Of a stretch of DNA of 64,000 nucleotides, positions 21,896 through 34,300 are shown in pieces (the stretch's first letter is position 1; every line of letters begins with the position of its first letter). Below the pieces are notes generated by a model. The model worked only from the letters and a program-made list of their open reading frames with translations, was not told the DNA's origin and did not search any database. This stretch comes from Xanthostigma xanthostigma (Eukaryota > Arthropoda > Insecta > Raphidioptera > Raphidiidae), in the NCBI GenBank assembly GCA_963575645.1, contig OY754467.1:20124001-20188000 (forward strand). Direction: 5' to 3'. The translations under genes were made by a program, and so were the position numbers.

Positions 21896-22540
21896 TATTT
21901 AACTAGCCCTGACTTTGTTTAAGTACCTACTAACTAGAGCATGTGTGTGTGTGTGGAGTATAATATTACAGCTTTTACTTAGGTATAAAATAAGCGTAAA
22001 ACTCTGGGCCATAATTTTCTACCATTTGTGCTGTCATTACTCATAACGTAGACTGTATTTTGCACACATATTATATTGTTATATCCATACTTTCAATATT
22101 CTAAGAATGTCTGTGAGATACAGAATAATCTGAATAAAATTTATTACTTTGTAAAGTTTTGAATTAAATACTTGCCTGCAACCATAAGTATTTACAGGAA
22201 ACTAGAATGTAATATAAAGTAATATCTATACAAGAATATTTTTTTGTATCAATCACAATTTTTATTTTCATAATGTCAGGTTTTATTTTAACACTGTTTC
22301 GCATCAATTGAATTGACTTTTTTTATTCAGGACGTGTATTGAAACTACTTTAACAAAGATTGAGAATTTAACCATATAACTATATATACAGATATGAACA
22401 GTTAAAAGCATACATAATAACATTAATCAATTAATTGTAAAAAATTCATTAATGCCATAAAAACATTTTTCAGATAAAAATACTTTAAGATTTTTTTCAG
22501 CATAAAGTAGTGTTGATCCAATAGAGTGTTACGATGAAGG
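21896..22540. other. no recognised feature
   Basis: AT-rich non-coding DNA with a (GT)n run of about 14 bases near 21941. Nothing else to report. Confidence 0.4.
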
Positions 22541-22554
22541 AAGGTTTTGGTTGA

Positions 22555-22650
22555 GGATCATAAATAAATAAACTTTACCAATGTTTCGCTAGTAGCCAAC
22601 GTTTCGAAAAATTTATTTTCATTTTCAGGGCCTATGAACATTGAACATGT
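22555..22650 (-). ncRNA. degenerate hammerhead-like retroelement terminus
   Basis: On the minus strand CTGAAAATGAAAATAAATTT is followed by TTCGAAACGTTGGC. This has the CUGA...GAAAC spacing of a hammerhead, with a stem II of GAAAA/UUUUC, but the second core base block departs from CUGANGA. A second GCGAAACATTGG follows 14 bases on. The strand then runs into AAAGTTTATTTATTTATGATC, the kind of A+T tail seen beside such motifs. It is a relic at best; a chance match cannot be excluded. Confidence 0.35.
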
Positions 22651-23240
22651 AGGTATACTTATAATTATGTATATAATTTAGATCATAATATTATATTATA
22701 TAACAGTTACAATAAGCAAATAATCTGAGGTCATCAATTTACTATAGTTGGGTAGGCAAATTGTTGAACAAAATAGGTCAAAAATAGAAAAAAGTTCACG
22801 CAGGGTCTGGCGGACCCTATATACAATACAGTATGTAAACGGGTAGCATGGAACATTTATCATTGGAATCAAATAAACGGATCAGAACGCGCCATGGCAA
22901 AAAATATCTAATGAACAGTCTTTGTCGACTGTTTGAAGCAATATGTGTACGGCCAGCTTTATGGGTTTACGTGAGGTACAATAAAAGTATACGTAAGTTA
23001 CATGGTCAAATTTTGTTTATTAATCTGTTAATAGTGCGGAATAAAAAATGTTTCCGTCTCACTAAGTTATGTACCAGTAATCTATAAAGGATTATAATAA
23101 ATTACATTATTATAGCAATATGAATATTACAATACTAAGTAGGTATAACAATTAATGCTGACTCAAGGTTAATTTAAAATTTAGTTCCTAAATTCTAGTT
23201 ATCTAGATCTAATTCACTAAATTACAACATTTGTGACATT
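22651..23240. other. no recognised feature
   Basis: AT-rich non-coding sequence; a short inverted repeat GGGTC/GACCC near 22803-22817. The 79-codon frame from 22848 has no coding signature. Confidence 0.4.
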
Positions 23241-23246
23241 AGATAT

Positions 23247-23955
23247 TGTTACAAACTCTCCGTTGAGACGACAAAGAAGTTCTTGAGACAAAAATCGACT
23301 CGTCATTCTAACAAAGCTACACATTGTTGTCTAACGACAATCGACTCGTCATTCTAACAAAGACACACCGATTGTTGTGGGAGACAACAATAGGCTTGAT
23401 TGTTGTTCCAACAATATGCGTAGGTAAAAAGGGCTTTGTTGTCAAATTCCAGGCAACAATGAAAGCAAGAAAAGAAAGAACTATCCAGCGCCTATATAAA
23501 CCACGAGAGAGCTTAGTGGAGCCACAGTCACACAGGGACAGTCATACAGTGTCCCTCATCGAGTGAACAATCGACATAAATTCGACATAAATTAACAGTC
23601 AGTGACCAGTGCTTAGGTAACTGCTGAAATAAATAGTTTAACATAAGTATCCTCTTGTAGATAAATAAATAAATGAACTGTGCGGATAATATTGCACGAA
23701 ATAAATAGAACTGTAAATATGTAAATAGTTAATAAATAAGTGAGCTAAATAAATTTTGGTGTGTTCCTGTCTTGTAAATAATCCTGTGTACATAGTTGTA
23801 TAGTGACTTTGTATTCTGCATTACTGATTATTTCATTAGTTAGAGCTTTGTTTCTGTTACGCTATAGAAGTGCTTTTTAGATTGTTTATTTTTCTGTTAA
23901 GATTTATTATTGTAAATAAATATTTTCCACCACGAACTAGAACAGTTTTGTTACA
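23247..23955 (+). mobile_element. solo LTR, Gypsy/Ty3-type, uninterrupted (copy 2)
   Basis: A 709-bp LTR starting TGTTACAAAC and ending TTTTGTTACA, flanked on both sides by ATAT (23243-23246 and 23956-23959). The U3 part carries direct repeats of CAATCGACTCGTCATTCTAAC at 23287 and 23338 (copy 1 has one fewer unit). A TATA box, CCTATATAAA, lies at 23491-23500. Several AATAAA signals follow in the second half. No internal region is attached. Family: insect Gypsy with ATAT target, as in the 17.6/297 group (inference). It is a fossil: it serves as reference for the interrupted copy at 1035-3062, from which it has diverged clearly, so both are old. Confidence 0.8.
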
Positions 23956-23959
23956 ATAT

Positions 23960-26100
23960 TCTTTATCATTGCGAGAGTATCATTCTTACGCCTATTTTTT
24001 AGTGTTTATTCAATCTTAATGGCATTGGCTTTTCAATCCATTGTTATTAGCATGAATTATATGGTAATTTTTAAAAGTACTTACAAATATTTTTATTCAT
24101 CAACACTGCAGTACCTACTTAATTGGATTAGATTATACGAAATGACAAACATACGCATCTGTTGGTTTATGTATCATCAGTTTGATTGCATATTATAGAC
24201 GCTCAACAGCTGAGGGCTGATGACCTAATTATCTGGTTTAGATAAAATATGTATTGAACCATATATACGCATACAGTTCAATATTTTTTTTATTGATGCA
24301 TTTCATAATTTGTGTAAGTGTTGATGCTATTTACCACCCTGGACATATAATGTTATTTTTTAATTTTTCAGAAGATTTTAAACTGTTGAAACACTTTTTT
24401 GTTATAGGGGAAATACTCGCAAACTTCTTATTATCTGGTTTAATTAATTATCTAATGAAAGAAGAAATATGGCACCATTAATATTGTAAAATTGTATAAA
24501 GTATTGTATTGTATAGTGCAATATAATGTACACTTTGACCTATTTGCATTTTTTACAGTATAGGTACGTAGTTTATTTCACTATTTCGCACAAATGTTAA
24601 GTTATCAAATTTCTTAGACTATTATGTTTTGTCTCTATTGTCACTGGTCGAGTAACACAGTGAAGTCAATATCTATTATTGCAAAATAGAAACTTCAAAC
24701 AGCACTTAGTAAGCTTTTTACGCTCTTTTGTCTTCTTTCATATAGTTTCAATATAAGCTTTGCCTTGTGTGAATTTTATGACATGAGAAGGCACTAAATT
24801 CTCCTTTCTCCAGAAGCACCGCTGGTCTGCAGAAAGCATTGTAAAAAAATTTGATTTGACAATGACCTTAGATGATGAACATACATTCTTCATAAGAAAA
24901 GCATAGTAGAATTGTCAATCCGTCCTGTTCGAAAAATAACTGATAAATTGATACACTGGTATAATATATAACATTGCTTTTTACACAATTTCTACATCAA
25001 ATCAACTTTTTTATGTGTTTTAATCAAAATGTTGGCTTGAAAAGCAATGTTTTGATTAATTAGTTAATTATTTGTTTTTGTTCAAGTACAGCCAAAGTTC
25101 TACAATCTACATGACTAGGTAGTATCATGAAATTAGACTGCTGTTGATATAAAAAATATAATAGTATTATCACATTCTAATGTCATTGTCAAATCAAAAG
25201 TGACAATATTTTCCTGCAACCCAACATAACGACTTTTCACCAGGGGCGTCATGATTCCTAGGTACGTCACTGCTACTATAGGCGCTAGTAAAAAGCAAAT
25301 TCTATACGAGTTTAATATATTTCGTGCTCTAAATGAAAATGGCATCAACATTCAACACTTTTTAAACGAAATTATAAAGAAGTTTAGAATTTCATCAAAG
25401 TAAATGTAAATGAATGCGAAAAGTAAATAAAAAATTAAATTAAAAGTAAGCATCCGAGTATGTTCTAACTATACAAAGATAAACAGATTCTTGAAATATT
25501 CTTTACACTGGAACTGAATAAATAAACCATCAAAAAGAAGTACGTATCTGCAGCAATGTACGTCCGTCGATGCGAATAATCTAGAAATCAAGCCATGCAT
25601 TTAAATTCCTCGCTACGATTTTGCAGATACATATTAGTTTTTACAAATAAAATAGCTGTAGATATATCCAATAGAGGTTTTTCTCGAAGAAATAAAAGAT
25701 CGAAATTTCATTACCTATATAATATAATGTTGATGTAGGTAGTACTATATGTTCAAATGTTAAGAAGCTATACCAACTGTTTCACCAAAGTACATACTGT
25801 GTTGTAGGGAAGCTAATATTATAAATTAATATATAATTTAACTTTTTGTGTGTCTAGTTCACTGAAAAATATTTTTTCGTCCCTTTTGAAACATGTTACG
25901 AACTTTTTGATATACAATGTATAACTATGTGTTCTAAAATGTTGATTTAAATTTAATAAAAAAGATATAGGGGGATAAGTCCCGTAACGCCGGACGGCAC
26001 CTAGCACCGGACACCCGCACTTTCTCAAAAAGTCAGGACGGCAAAAACTAGCGCTGCCCTTCTGTAGAAAAAAGTGTGTGTGTGTCAGCTCCTTAGATAT
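23960..26100. other. gene-free AT-rich stretch
   Basis: About 2.1 kb with no bounded element. A short inverted phrase near 25000-25060 (ATCAAATCAACTTTTT, TGATTAATTAGTTAATTA) is low complexity. Bases 25975-26060 are GC-richer (CCGTAACGCCGGACGGCACC) and share GCGTAACGCC/CGTAACGCC wording with 26391-26432 on the far side of the 108-bp array. Confidence 0.45.
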
Positions 26101-26105
26101 GCTTT

Positions 26106-26370
26106 GTAATGTATTCCATCTCATTCTTTCGCTCGTTAAATCCTACAGATAGTTATACACCTATGTTAGTCTCTATACATATATACACGATTAGTCTATA
26201 GCATCACACAAGTGTAATATATTCCATCTCATTCTTTCGCACGTTAAATCCTACAGATAGTTATACACCTATATTAGTCTCTATACATATATACACGATT
26301 AGTCTATAGCATCGCACAAGTGTAATATATTCCATCTCATTCTTTCGCACGTTAAATCCTACAGATATGT
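26106..26370 (+). repeat. 108-bp tandem repeat array (about 2.4 copies)
   Basis: TATTCCATCTCATTCTTTCG begins at 26112, 26220 and 26328, an exact 108-bp period. Each unit continues with CACGTTAAATCCTACAGATA, CCTAT(G/A)TTAGTCTCTATAC and ACACGATTAGTCTATAGCATC. Units differ at only a handful of positions, so the expansion is recent. No open frame runs through. It sits within a GC-richer block that shares CGTAACGCC on both sides. Confidence 0.95.
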
Positions 26371-26379
26371 TTGTCTCTT

Positions 26380-27040
26380 TTGAAGCGGACGAGCGTAACG
26401 CCACACTTGGAGCGGTGGAGCGTAACGCCTCACCAATTGATTTTACTACTCATAAAATTTCCGTACCGGGTTTTATAACTCAAAATCGTTTGTTAAGGAG
26501 TAAATTCTAAAAATAGTTTTATTTATGGGATCAAAATCATACTTTCCCGGGTAGGAGCAGTTGAGTCCATCTGCCTCTCGTTGAATTAAAATCAGATCAG
26601 CTCGAAACCTAATCGAAACATATCTAAAAATTAAGTAGCTGTAGAATTACTTAACATACTGTGTGTACAGTTATCTACTGTGGTGGAACAGACAATATTA
26701 TTGTTGGTGACGCGTGGCGACGCTTGAGTGTCTAGAGGAGAGAGTTTACACATCAAAAACTAATAATGAACGTGAGTTGCCTTCTTACCTCACCTACTAC
26801 AAAACCAACACATTTATAACACTTGCACACTTCGTATAAATGAAATCTATATAAAGTTATACGATTTGTTAGGCACTATAAGTTACGACTGACGCTGTTA
26901 AACTGTCGTAAAATAACAGTTGATTAAAATAGTTTACAATTATTTTCTATCATCTGTGCAACGACTGAAACTATATTGGTAATAATAATCGTATGGGGAC
27001 AATGTAGGGAAATGAACAGTTTTCGTACTACAAAAACTTA
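26380..27040. other. unassigned sequence after the tandem array
   Basis: Opens with two copies of GAGCGTAACGCC (26391 and 26421), the second in GGAGCGGTGGAGCGTAACGCC. The rest is AT-rich and non-coding. Near 26704-26735 GTGACGCGTGGCGACGCTTG stands out in GC, without a partner. Confidence 0.4.
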
Positions 27041-27043
27041 TTT

Positions 27044-27120
27044 AATTATCGACTAATTGTCTAAAAAATTAGTCGATAATTGTATTTATTGAAGAGTCAT
27101 CAAAGATTTAAATAAAGAGT
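27044..27120. mobile_element. short Penelope-like terminal relic (small inverted pair)
   Basis: AATTATCGACTAATT (27044-27058) and AATTAGTCGATAATT (27067-27081) form a 15-bp perfect inverted pair with an 8-base loop. They are followed by TTTATTGAAGAGTCATCAAA. The same wording, ATTGGTCGATAATTTTATTT then ATTGAAGAG and ATCAAAGATTT, occurs at 48591-48650. This copy lacks the middle, including the hammerhead-like part. Confidence 0.5.
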
Positions 27121-27357
27121 ATTCTTACTGTTATACGGATATTTATTGATATCATATTTTAGTAAATGCTAAAGAGAACAGAGACAACATCACAACACGA
27201 GATAATTATTGTTTCAAATTAATATTTATAACTATAAATCATATTTTTATTCTGCCAAATTTGCCGGACCTATTCATTAATATTTTTTACAATTTGCCTA
27301 TTCAACTACGGGATTTTAACGACCTAAAATTATTTTGCAAAACTTCAAAAGCAAATA

Positions 27358-27616
27358 GGCTAGTAAAATGACGAACTCAGTTTCCACTAATTCGAAAATT
27401 AGAACAACTTTTCCATGGTTACAATATTGAACTTGACCAAATACAAACAAAAAACTGATGAAACACAGTTTTTAACTCTTTTTTAACAGTCATCGCACGA
27501 AAGTGCAATTTTGACAGATTGTGTATCATCTTATATAAAATGTTCCCTCAAATTTGCAACCTTTTGTGATTTTGTGGAAATGTTTAAGGTCAAATCATCT
27601 TCATTTTATACTAGCC
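27358..27616 (-). mobile_element. TA-flanked MITE, inverted and shorter relative of 7457-7919 (259 bp)
   Basis: Ends are GGCTAGTAAAATGA and TATACTAGCC with TA on both sides (27356-27357 and 27617-27618). Read on the minus strand it follows the first 150 and last 50 bases of the copy at 7457, with an additional TGCACTTTCGTGCGATGA segment. About 240 middle bases of the longer copy are absent. A typical internally deleted MITE derivative. Confidence 0.75.
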
Positions 27617-27962
27617 TATCTATTTGAGAAATGTTTTTATGACAATTTTTTTACAAACAATAATTATTTGGATTGATCTATGCTATTATTATGCATGCTG
27701 TGTGAATTATTATTATTGTAATTTTTCAGTAACATTTTGAATTGCACGGGATTTACCTGGATATTATTAATAATTCTAAATCTAAATAATTATCGAATTT
27801 TCCGCGGTTGAGAAGCACGGAATTTTTAATTTGTATTAAGATTTCATCTATATACTGCAGAAATATTTATAACAGTCCAAATGTGTTCTTAACAATTTTT
27901 ATTTTTATTTATTATAAACAGGAATTTTATGCATAAATTTTCTCCATCTTCATTGTTATATT

Positions 27963-28479
27963 ATGCAGAGTGCTTCAAAATTCGTCCAGAAAATAATGTT
28001 ATGTCATTTTATGAAACATGTTCTTGTAAACAGAATATGTCCGCAAACATACAGTTCTTGAGATATAGGGTCGTGTTTTTTTTTTGCTTGATTATATCAC
28101 AAAGTATTATTTCAATTCAATTGAAATTTTGAAGCATTAACAAACTTCTGGTTAATTTCAGAAAAAAACGGTGAATTTGAACCCTACGTTCCCAATTGCA
28201 CAAACGCAAAGAAATTGTTCCGACGGTATTTTGAGAAAAAAACATTTATATTTAGTTACTAAACTATGAGAAATCAAAATTATATTAATAAACTTGTGAC
28301 ACACTAATGCGAATTTAATATCTTGCACTCTCGTAATTAATTAAAAAAAGTCCACAAGGATTTTTTTTTCGAACTATCTAATTTGCGCTGTAGGTACATT
28401 TGCGGATATTTAAAAAAAAAATGTTAATGGACCTGAGTAATTATCTCCAGTTTAACGACGTAATTTTTGAGCGCCTTGT
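27963..28479. mobile_element. terminal-repeat element with GCAGAGTGCTTCAAAA end
   Basis: The left end TGCAGAGTGCTTCAAAATTC and the complement of the right end, TACAAGGCGCTCAAAAATTA, are similar inverted termini. They resemble the 'CAGGGTGTTTCAAAA' ends common among insect Tc1/mariner MITEs. Interior is AT-rich and encodes nothing. The short frame 27929-28132 overlaps the left end only by chance. Confidence 0.5.
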
Positions 28480-29040
28480 ATATATAATTTAAACATATAT
28501 GCAGTTCCTTTTATTTATACATTTTGCAAGTGAAACTATGTAGGTAGTATATAGAAAATATGCCAAAAATGAAACGATCTTCTGAAAAATATTCTATAAC
28601 GAATACATGCATTTTTGCTTTCACCAGCGTTTTACAGAAAATGCAGAAAAATAACAGATGTATTATTTAGATCACTGTTTACGTTACTGCACAACATGCA
28701 GGTCTGAAATAATTTGTTTCTTCAACATTTTTAAAAAGACAAATATGAGTTTAGCGGTAGCTGAAACTTGAAATATGAGAAATATTACTGCGCAATATTA
28801 TCTTAGTACCGTGAATTTTATTCGAATGTTGCTTTTGGTCGCTTTGTAGACTGTTGTTTTGACTGCAGTACAGTTTTACATTTTTGAATTAGAATTGAAA
28901 TTGAACGTAATCGGATAAAATGTCAGGTATTTTGTTTAGTTTTTTTTATTTTCATGAATTTTATATTCCTCTTAACACTAAGACTGTGTTGGTTTATTTA
29001 TTTATATATTATATTTATGCAAAATGTATTTAAAACAGCC
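28480..29040. other. no recognised feature
   Basis: AT-rich non-coding sequence without visible symmetry or coding signature. Confidence 0.4.
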
Positions 29041-29069
29041 TTAACATAATAAAATGTGTAAAATATTCT

Positions 29070-29425
29070 GACTTTCGTCTTAACTGTTTAGACAAAAGTT
29101 GTTATAACTTGAGAATTATGAAATACATTTTAATCATTCCTGATCAGTTCGTGTACCTACTGAAGAAAGAAAACGCATGAAAATCGGTTCAGCGGATCTC
29201 GAGTTATAACCGGACATACAGAGAGACGTTGCATTTTAAACCCTAGATGCAATAAAATAATTGTTAAGTTTCAAATCTTCGTCCGTCTAGCTGTAGCATA
29301 CTCGCTCCAAAAGGGATGAACCGATTTCAATGTGATTTTTGTTTGTTTTAAGGCTAGTATTTGCGAGGTGGTCTTAAACCATGTTTGATTGAAATCGGTT
29401 CAGTCGTTTCCAACATCTTCAGTTC
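29070..29425 (+). repeat. dispersed repeat with 'ATCGGTTCAGCGGATCTCGAG' phrase
   Basis: GAAAATCGGTTCAGCGGATC, GTTATAACCGGACATACAGA and, after a gap, GGGATGAACCGATTTCAATG and GATTGAAATCGGTTCAGTCG belong to the wording shared by many insect dispersed repeats. The latter two are an inverted pair around a 70-base centre (29318-29408). Ends could not be defined. Confidence 0.45.
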
Positions 29426-30750
29426 TCGTCACATTTTGTGTAGAAATCTCAGCCACTAATACAGCTAGAAACTTCGTCTTTTACCTCAAATTTTCAATTT
29501 TTGACTTGCTAAATTAAAAAATATGATACGAAAATTAATTGAAAAGAAACCCAGATGTCAGATATTATAATAATATTATATTATTTCCAATATATCTGGC
29601 GCGACCCATTTTTTTTTTTCGAAATATTTAATTCATAAATGCTTAGGAGACCACAGAAAAATGACAAAAATTTCATTGCCTCAGCGGTTCCTCAAGCATT
29701 TTATCAAATACATATTTCTTCCAAACGAAGAAATAACGTATAATAACGTCAGATATAGTCGAAATTATTTATGTCCTACTTTTTATAGGTTTGTTTTTGT
29801 GCGTCGGAAGTTTTATGCGGGCAGAGAAATGTGTCTGACACCACGCTAGAGATGCCTTTACCCTATGCAAATCTATTTCAGTTACAAATCACTTTCGCGA
29901 AGTTTTAATGTGGTTACATTACCAATTTGTTGTATTAAAAATTGCACATTATAGTATCATATTATTCAGAACGATTAAATGCAATTGGAATTGAATAGCG
30001 TCCGGATAGGATGTTCAACATCGATGTAAAACAATAGATTTAAATTGAAAGCTTCATATAATTCGAGTCATGACCGTTGTACAGGAGCTGCAGAATATAA
30101 AATAGTTTGGCAAAAAATGCAGTGAGCGAAAGTTGGAAGCAAAATTAAAATGAACACAAAAATCATGAAGTATGAGTAAAGTAACAGTTGTAGGTAAACT
30201 AATGTTTCTTTTTAAAATTTATTTTAATTAAAAATATATAATATAGTAAATAGATGTTTAAACAAAAATTCCGAAATTATAAATATTCTCGTCGGATTTA
30301 CATTTTATATTTTTAAAGCTACGAATATATAAATCTGGTACACTAATATTTGAGCCTTCAAAATAAGATCATTATTTGTTAAAGCAAAAACTTGTGTTGA
30401 ATAAATAGGTGTTCATATATTTATAAAACTAGTGAACCAAATGATGTAATAAATATTAATTTGTTTGTTTTTTTTTTAGAATCAGCTATAATATCGTATA
30501 TGTCACTAGATGACACAACACAGTTTTTGAATGATTTAATTAATTTTTTTAAAGTAAAAAACCAAAATCGGTAACAGTGATTTTATTCTGAATATTAGAG
30601 AAACAGTATTTGAGTTTTTTATAATCCGTTGTTAATAAGTCAACTGGTATTTAGAGATTTTTATATACCTATATTGAGTTTTTTTGAGATTATAGAGAAA
30701 ACAGTAATGAAAATCAATAATTTTGCTTATGTTTTCCTTGTTGCACTTAT
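29426..30750. other. no recognised feature
   Basis: AT-rich non-coding DNA. The 62-codon frame at 29661-29849 shows no motif. No repeat partner was found. Confidence 0.4.
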
Positions 30751-30757
30751 CAAACAT

Positions 30758-31305
30758 GTGACACAAGGGTGTTTTTTTCGGTACCATTGGCTAATGTTCT
30801 AGCATTGGACCTAAAAAAAATCTCACAAAATTTCAGCTTCCTAGATCAAACCTATGAACGGCGCTAACCGATTAACACAGTGAAAAAGACGTTTTTACTC
30901 AAACTTGGATAGCTGGTAAACTTATTTTTTAATTTTTTGTTAAGAATAAAATTTCCCACAAGAAAAGTCCTTAGTACTAAATCCGTGAATTCATTGTTTT
31001 CAAAGATATGTTCGTTTAAACATTCTTATAAAAATCGCATTTTATTTATTAAATTAATGCTTAAACGAACAAATCTTTGAAAATAATGAGCTCGCGGATT
31101 TAGTACTAAGGATATTTTTATGGAAAATTTAATTCTCTACAAAATGCTCCTATCAAAAATTTAAAAAAAATTCTCCCAGCTATCCATGTTTGAGTAAAAA
31201 CAGGCTAATTAAAGCCGTTCACAGATTTAATCTAGGAAGCTGAAATTTCTGGAGAATTTTTTTAGGTTCAATCCTAAAACTAAGAAAAAAACACCCCAAT
31301 GTGAC
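30758..31305. mobile_element. foldback element with about 255-bp arms (548 bp)
   Basis: Left arm 30758-31024 and right arm 31056-31305 are inverted. Shared blocks are AGGGTGTTTTTTTC, CAGCTTCCTAGAT, TTTTTACTCAAAC(T/A)TGGAT, CCTTAGTACTAAATCCG(T/C)G and TTCGTTTAA. The spacer is about 31 bases. The arms differ by substitutions and small indels, so it is older than the perfect palindrome at 10972. Non-autonomous; no target duplication assigned. Confidence 0.8.
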
Positions 31306-31309
31306 CCAC

Positions 31310-34300
31310 TCTGCACAAAAATAAAAATTAATAGTTTCATTTAAATCGTATACACAAGAATTTTCAAATATTTAATTTGTTTGTAAAATTAAACGTGTAT
31401 TCACAATAAACAAAAATACCTTTGGTTTGCAGAAGCGATTTGTATTTTTGTTCGTCACTTACCTAAAAAAGAAGAAACAAAACATTAGTACATTTACATA
31501 CAGTTCAGTCTAAAAAATTACAAACTAATTAAACAGGACAAAATAGAGGAAGTATAATTAACAATTAGTTTTTTATAGGCCGCGGTGTTCGGAGATAGTA
31601 GTTCTATTGACTGTATTACACAACTTGATATTAAATTAGTTTACGATTAAGCCCTTAGTTAGACCATTGCAGCCCTTAACCTCGATTTAAAGTTGTTTTA
31701 GTGAAGAGGGTCGTTAAAAGTTTTACGATGTTAGTTAATTGGATGAGACACATCCGTAACGGTGTTTGGGTTCTACCTATATACCGCGTCTCAACTAACA
31801 CCACACTGTATGAGAAAAACACCTGTAGGCTCTTTAAGTAAGATTCATGTTTGGCTTATCATAACGAAAACTTTCGTAACAAACAGTTTCGTAAAAATAA
31901 TCAAGCTAGTAACATTTCCCATCACAGATACCTATACAGAGTTTTAACGTGAACGGTACATGCTCTGTTGTAATGCACAAAATATCTGCTCGGTTGTTAC
32001 ACCGCGTTCGTGTTGAGTTTCAAGTGACAATGAAGATGATGATCACGCAGTTTTATTGCTATGTCTGTTTATGGAATAGACGATAATAGACTCGTCTTCG
32101 AAACATAACGAGTGGAATTTTTAAATATTATCAAGCAAGCAGCTTTGAGGTTATACATAAAAACACGAATGACAGCTGTTCGCGACTATTAGCAAAAATA
32201 TAAGCGGGTTTCTATGGAAACGACATCTAAACAACAGTTGATAGGTTATTTTTCTTTACTGCCGCCCGCATCATTGCGTGTAATCCCACCAATGCGTAAA
32301 TGTTACATTTTCTGCCTTACAATTGATGCCGAAAATATGTACTTCCGATCGACGTATGAAGAAAATAAAATTGCATTACGCACGGTATAGTGAGTTGGAT
32401 ATATACGGTTGAACGTGTAACGAAACAATGCGCACAACACATCTGCGCTATAGTCGTATGCGTACAGTCGATGCGACTAAATTCCCACTACGCTTGTCTC
32501 TAAAACCAGTATTCGTGTTTTGTGCATATTACACACATTTGCAATACGTCTAGAAGTTTTATTTCTGCATTGTGTAGTGTGACCTATACTGGAAATTCAA
32601 AACGTAAGGAATTACACACTCATTTTAACATTATTTTTTTAATTAGAGCTAAAAAACTACTTATAGTTTAGTTCGTAAATTTTAGACAATTATAATTTCA
32701 TTGCTTTGCCGCCTCGTTAAGCGAGCCGTATTATAATGATAACTCACTCCTACTATTTTGGTACCTTACGATGCACGTTCTATTTTTGTTACTGCTTTTC
32801 GTCAAGATATATAGTAAATTATGCACCGGTCAAATTCAGAAGGGAATATCAAAACGATGGTGAAATAGACGGGTATAAGTGGTGGGAGAACGGGTAATTT
32901 AAAATGAGCGATTCAAGTTAATGTTCTCTTTAGGTTTTTTGCTTTGGTTTTTGAAAAATGACTTTTTGTTATAATTTACATACAAATAGAACTTACGTCC
33001 TAACATTTTACTAATGTAATTTAAAAATTAAAGTAAAAACGTTCATTGCAAAAATACTTTGTATAAATCTGCATCTCTTTAAAAAGTTTAGGGAAAAACA
33101 ACACTCACTTCGGTCGTTCGTTTGTTTGAATTAAAATGAGCCTAAACGAGTAAATGGTTTTATAACCTAAAATATTTGAGAAAAAATGGGTGTTTAAACA
33201 CTGTCAGACTTTTTTTAATTTGTTTAATAATAATAAGTCTTTATTTGTTGAGCATTAACGTGTATAAATAGCGTCATTTTAAAAATCATTTTAAACTAAG
33301 TAATTTACATGCTGGGTTAAGAATCTTTTAAATCTTGTTTTTATTTTAGGTAGTTTTTTTTTATTTCATCGGGTGTTTTATTGTATATTCGAATCATGGA
33401 ATTTCTAAACCCCTTTTATAGTTTTTGAGGTTTAAGACAAACGCCTAAACTGAGAAACAAATTAACAAACTTTTCCCCTGTAGTAGTATAGAAAATTGTT
33501 GAGAAAATGGAAATAAAAAAGCCCTTTAACAATTTTATTATGAATTATTTATATGAAATTGAAACCCCGCTGCACCAAAATAAATATTAACAGAAATATC
33601 CTTGTATGACACAGACTAAGTGATTTTACTGTCAACTATTAAATTGTTTTCGTAAGCGGTCATTTAAAAGACAGGAAAAAAATTACTTTCGCTTAATATT
33701 TCGACAGACACATTTATCTGGCTCTGTAGTTTCTATGCCGGGAAACAAACGGGATAATATACTTTATAGGTTATGTGCGCCAACCAAGTTAATAGCATTA
33801 AATTAAGATTCCTATTTACATGAAATTACGTGAATAAACTTTAATTAACATACAATATAGACTATAGAGAATACTAATCTTCATTGCCTTATCAACTTTC
33901 GTGATTGATAATTTATAAAATAAGTAAAGCCTATTTGTTGTGTTCAACTTATTGTCCGATTAAATACTAATTCTAAAATTTTCAAGTTCATATTAATTAT
34001 AATATTTTATTCTTGCAATAATGTTTGGATTGCCACCTATAATTGTTCCAGCTATCGATAGGACCTCTTAGAAATATGGTGTAGCATCTTGAAGCGGGAT
34101 TCACGTTGAACAGTCAGCTAAAAATATCAGATGCACGAAGAAAAAAATGTAAATTGAATGAAAATTTCCGATGAGTTTAAAATATTGTTTATCAATATTA
34201 TATTTTGGTTCTTTGTATAACTACTTGTACCTACTATTTTATTTTTTAAGAAATTCGTTTTCCCGTAGTTGGACAGTGAAGTTTATTATAATATTTTTCA

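Noticed and set aside
26106-26370. CRISPR-like array
   Set aside because: The 108-bp units are contiguous with no unique spacers and the DNA is eukaryotic; it is a simple tandem repeat.
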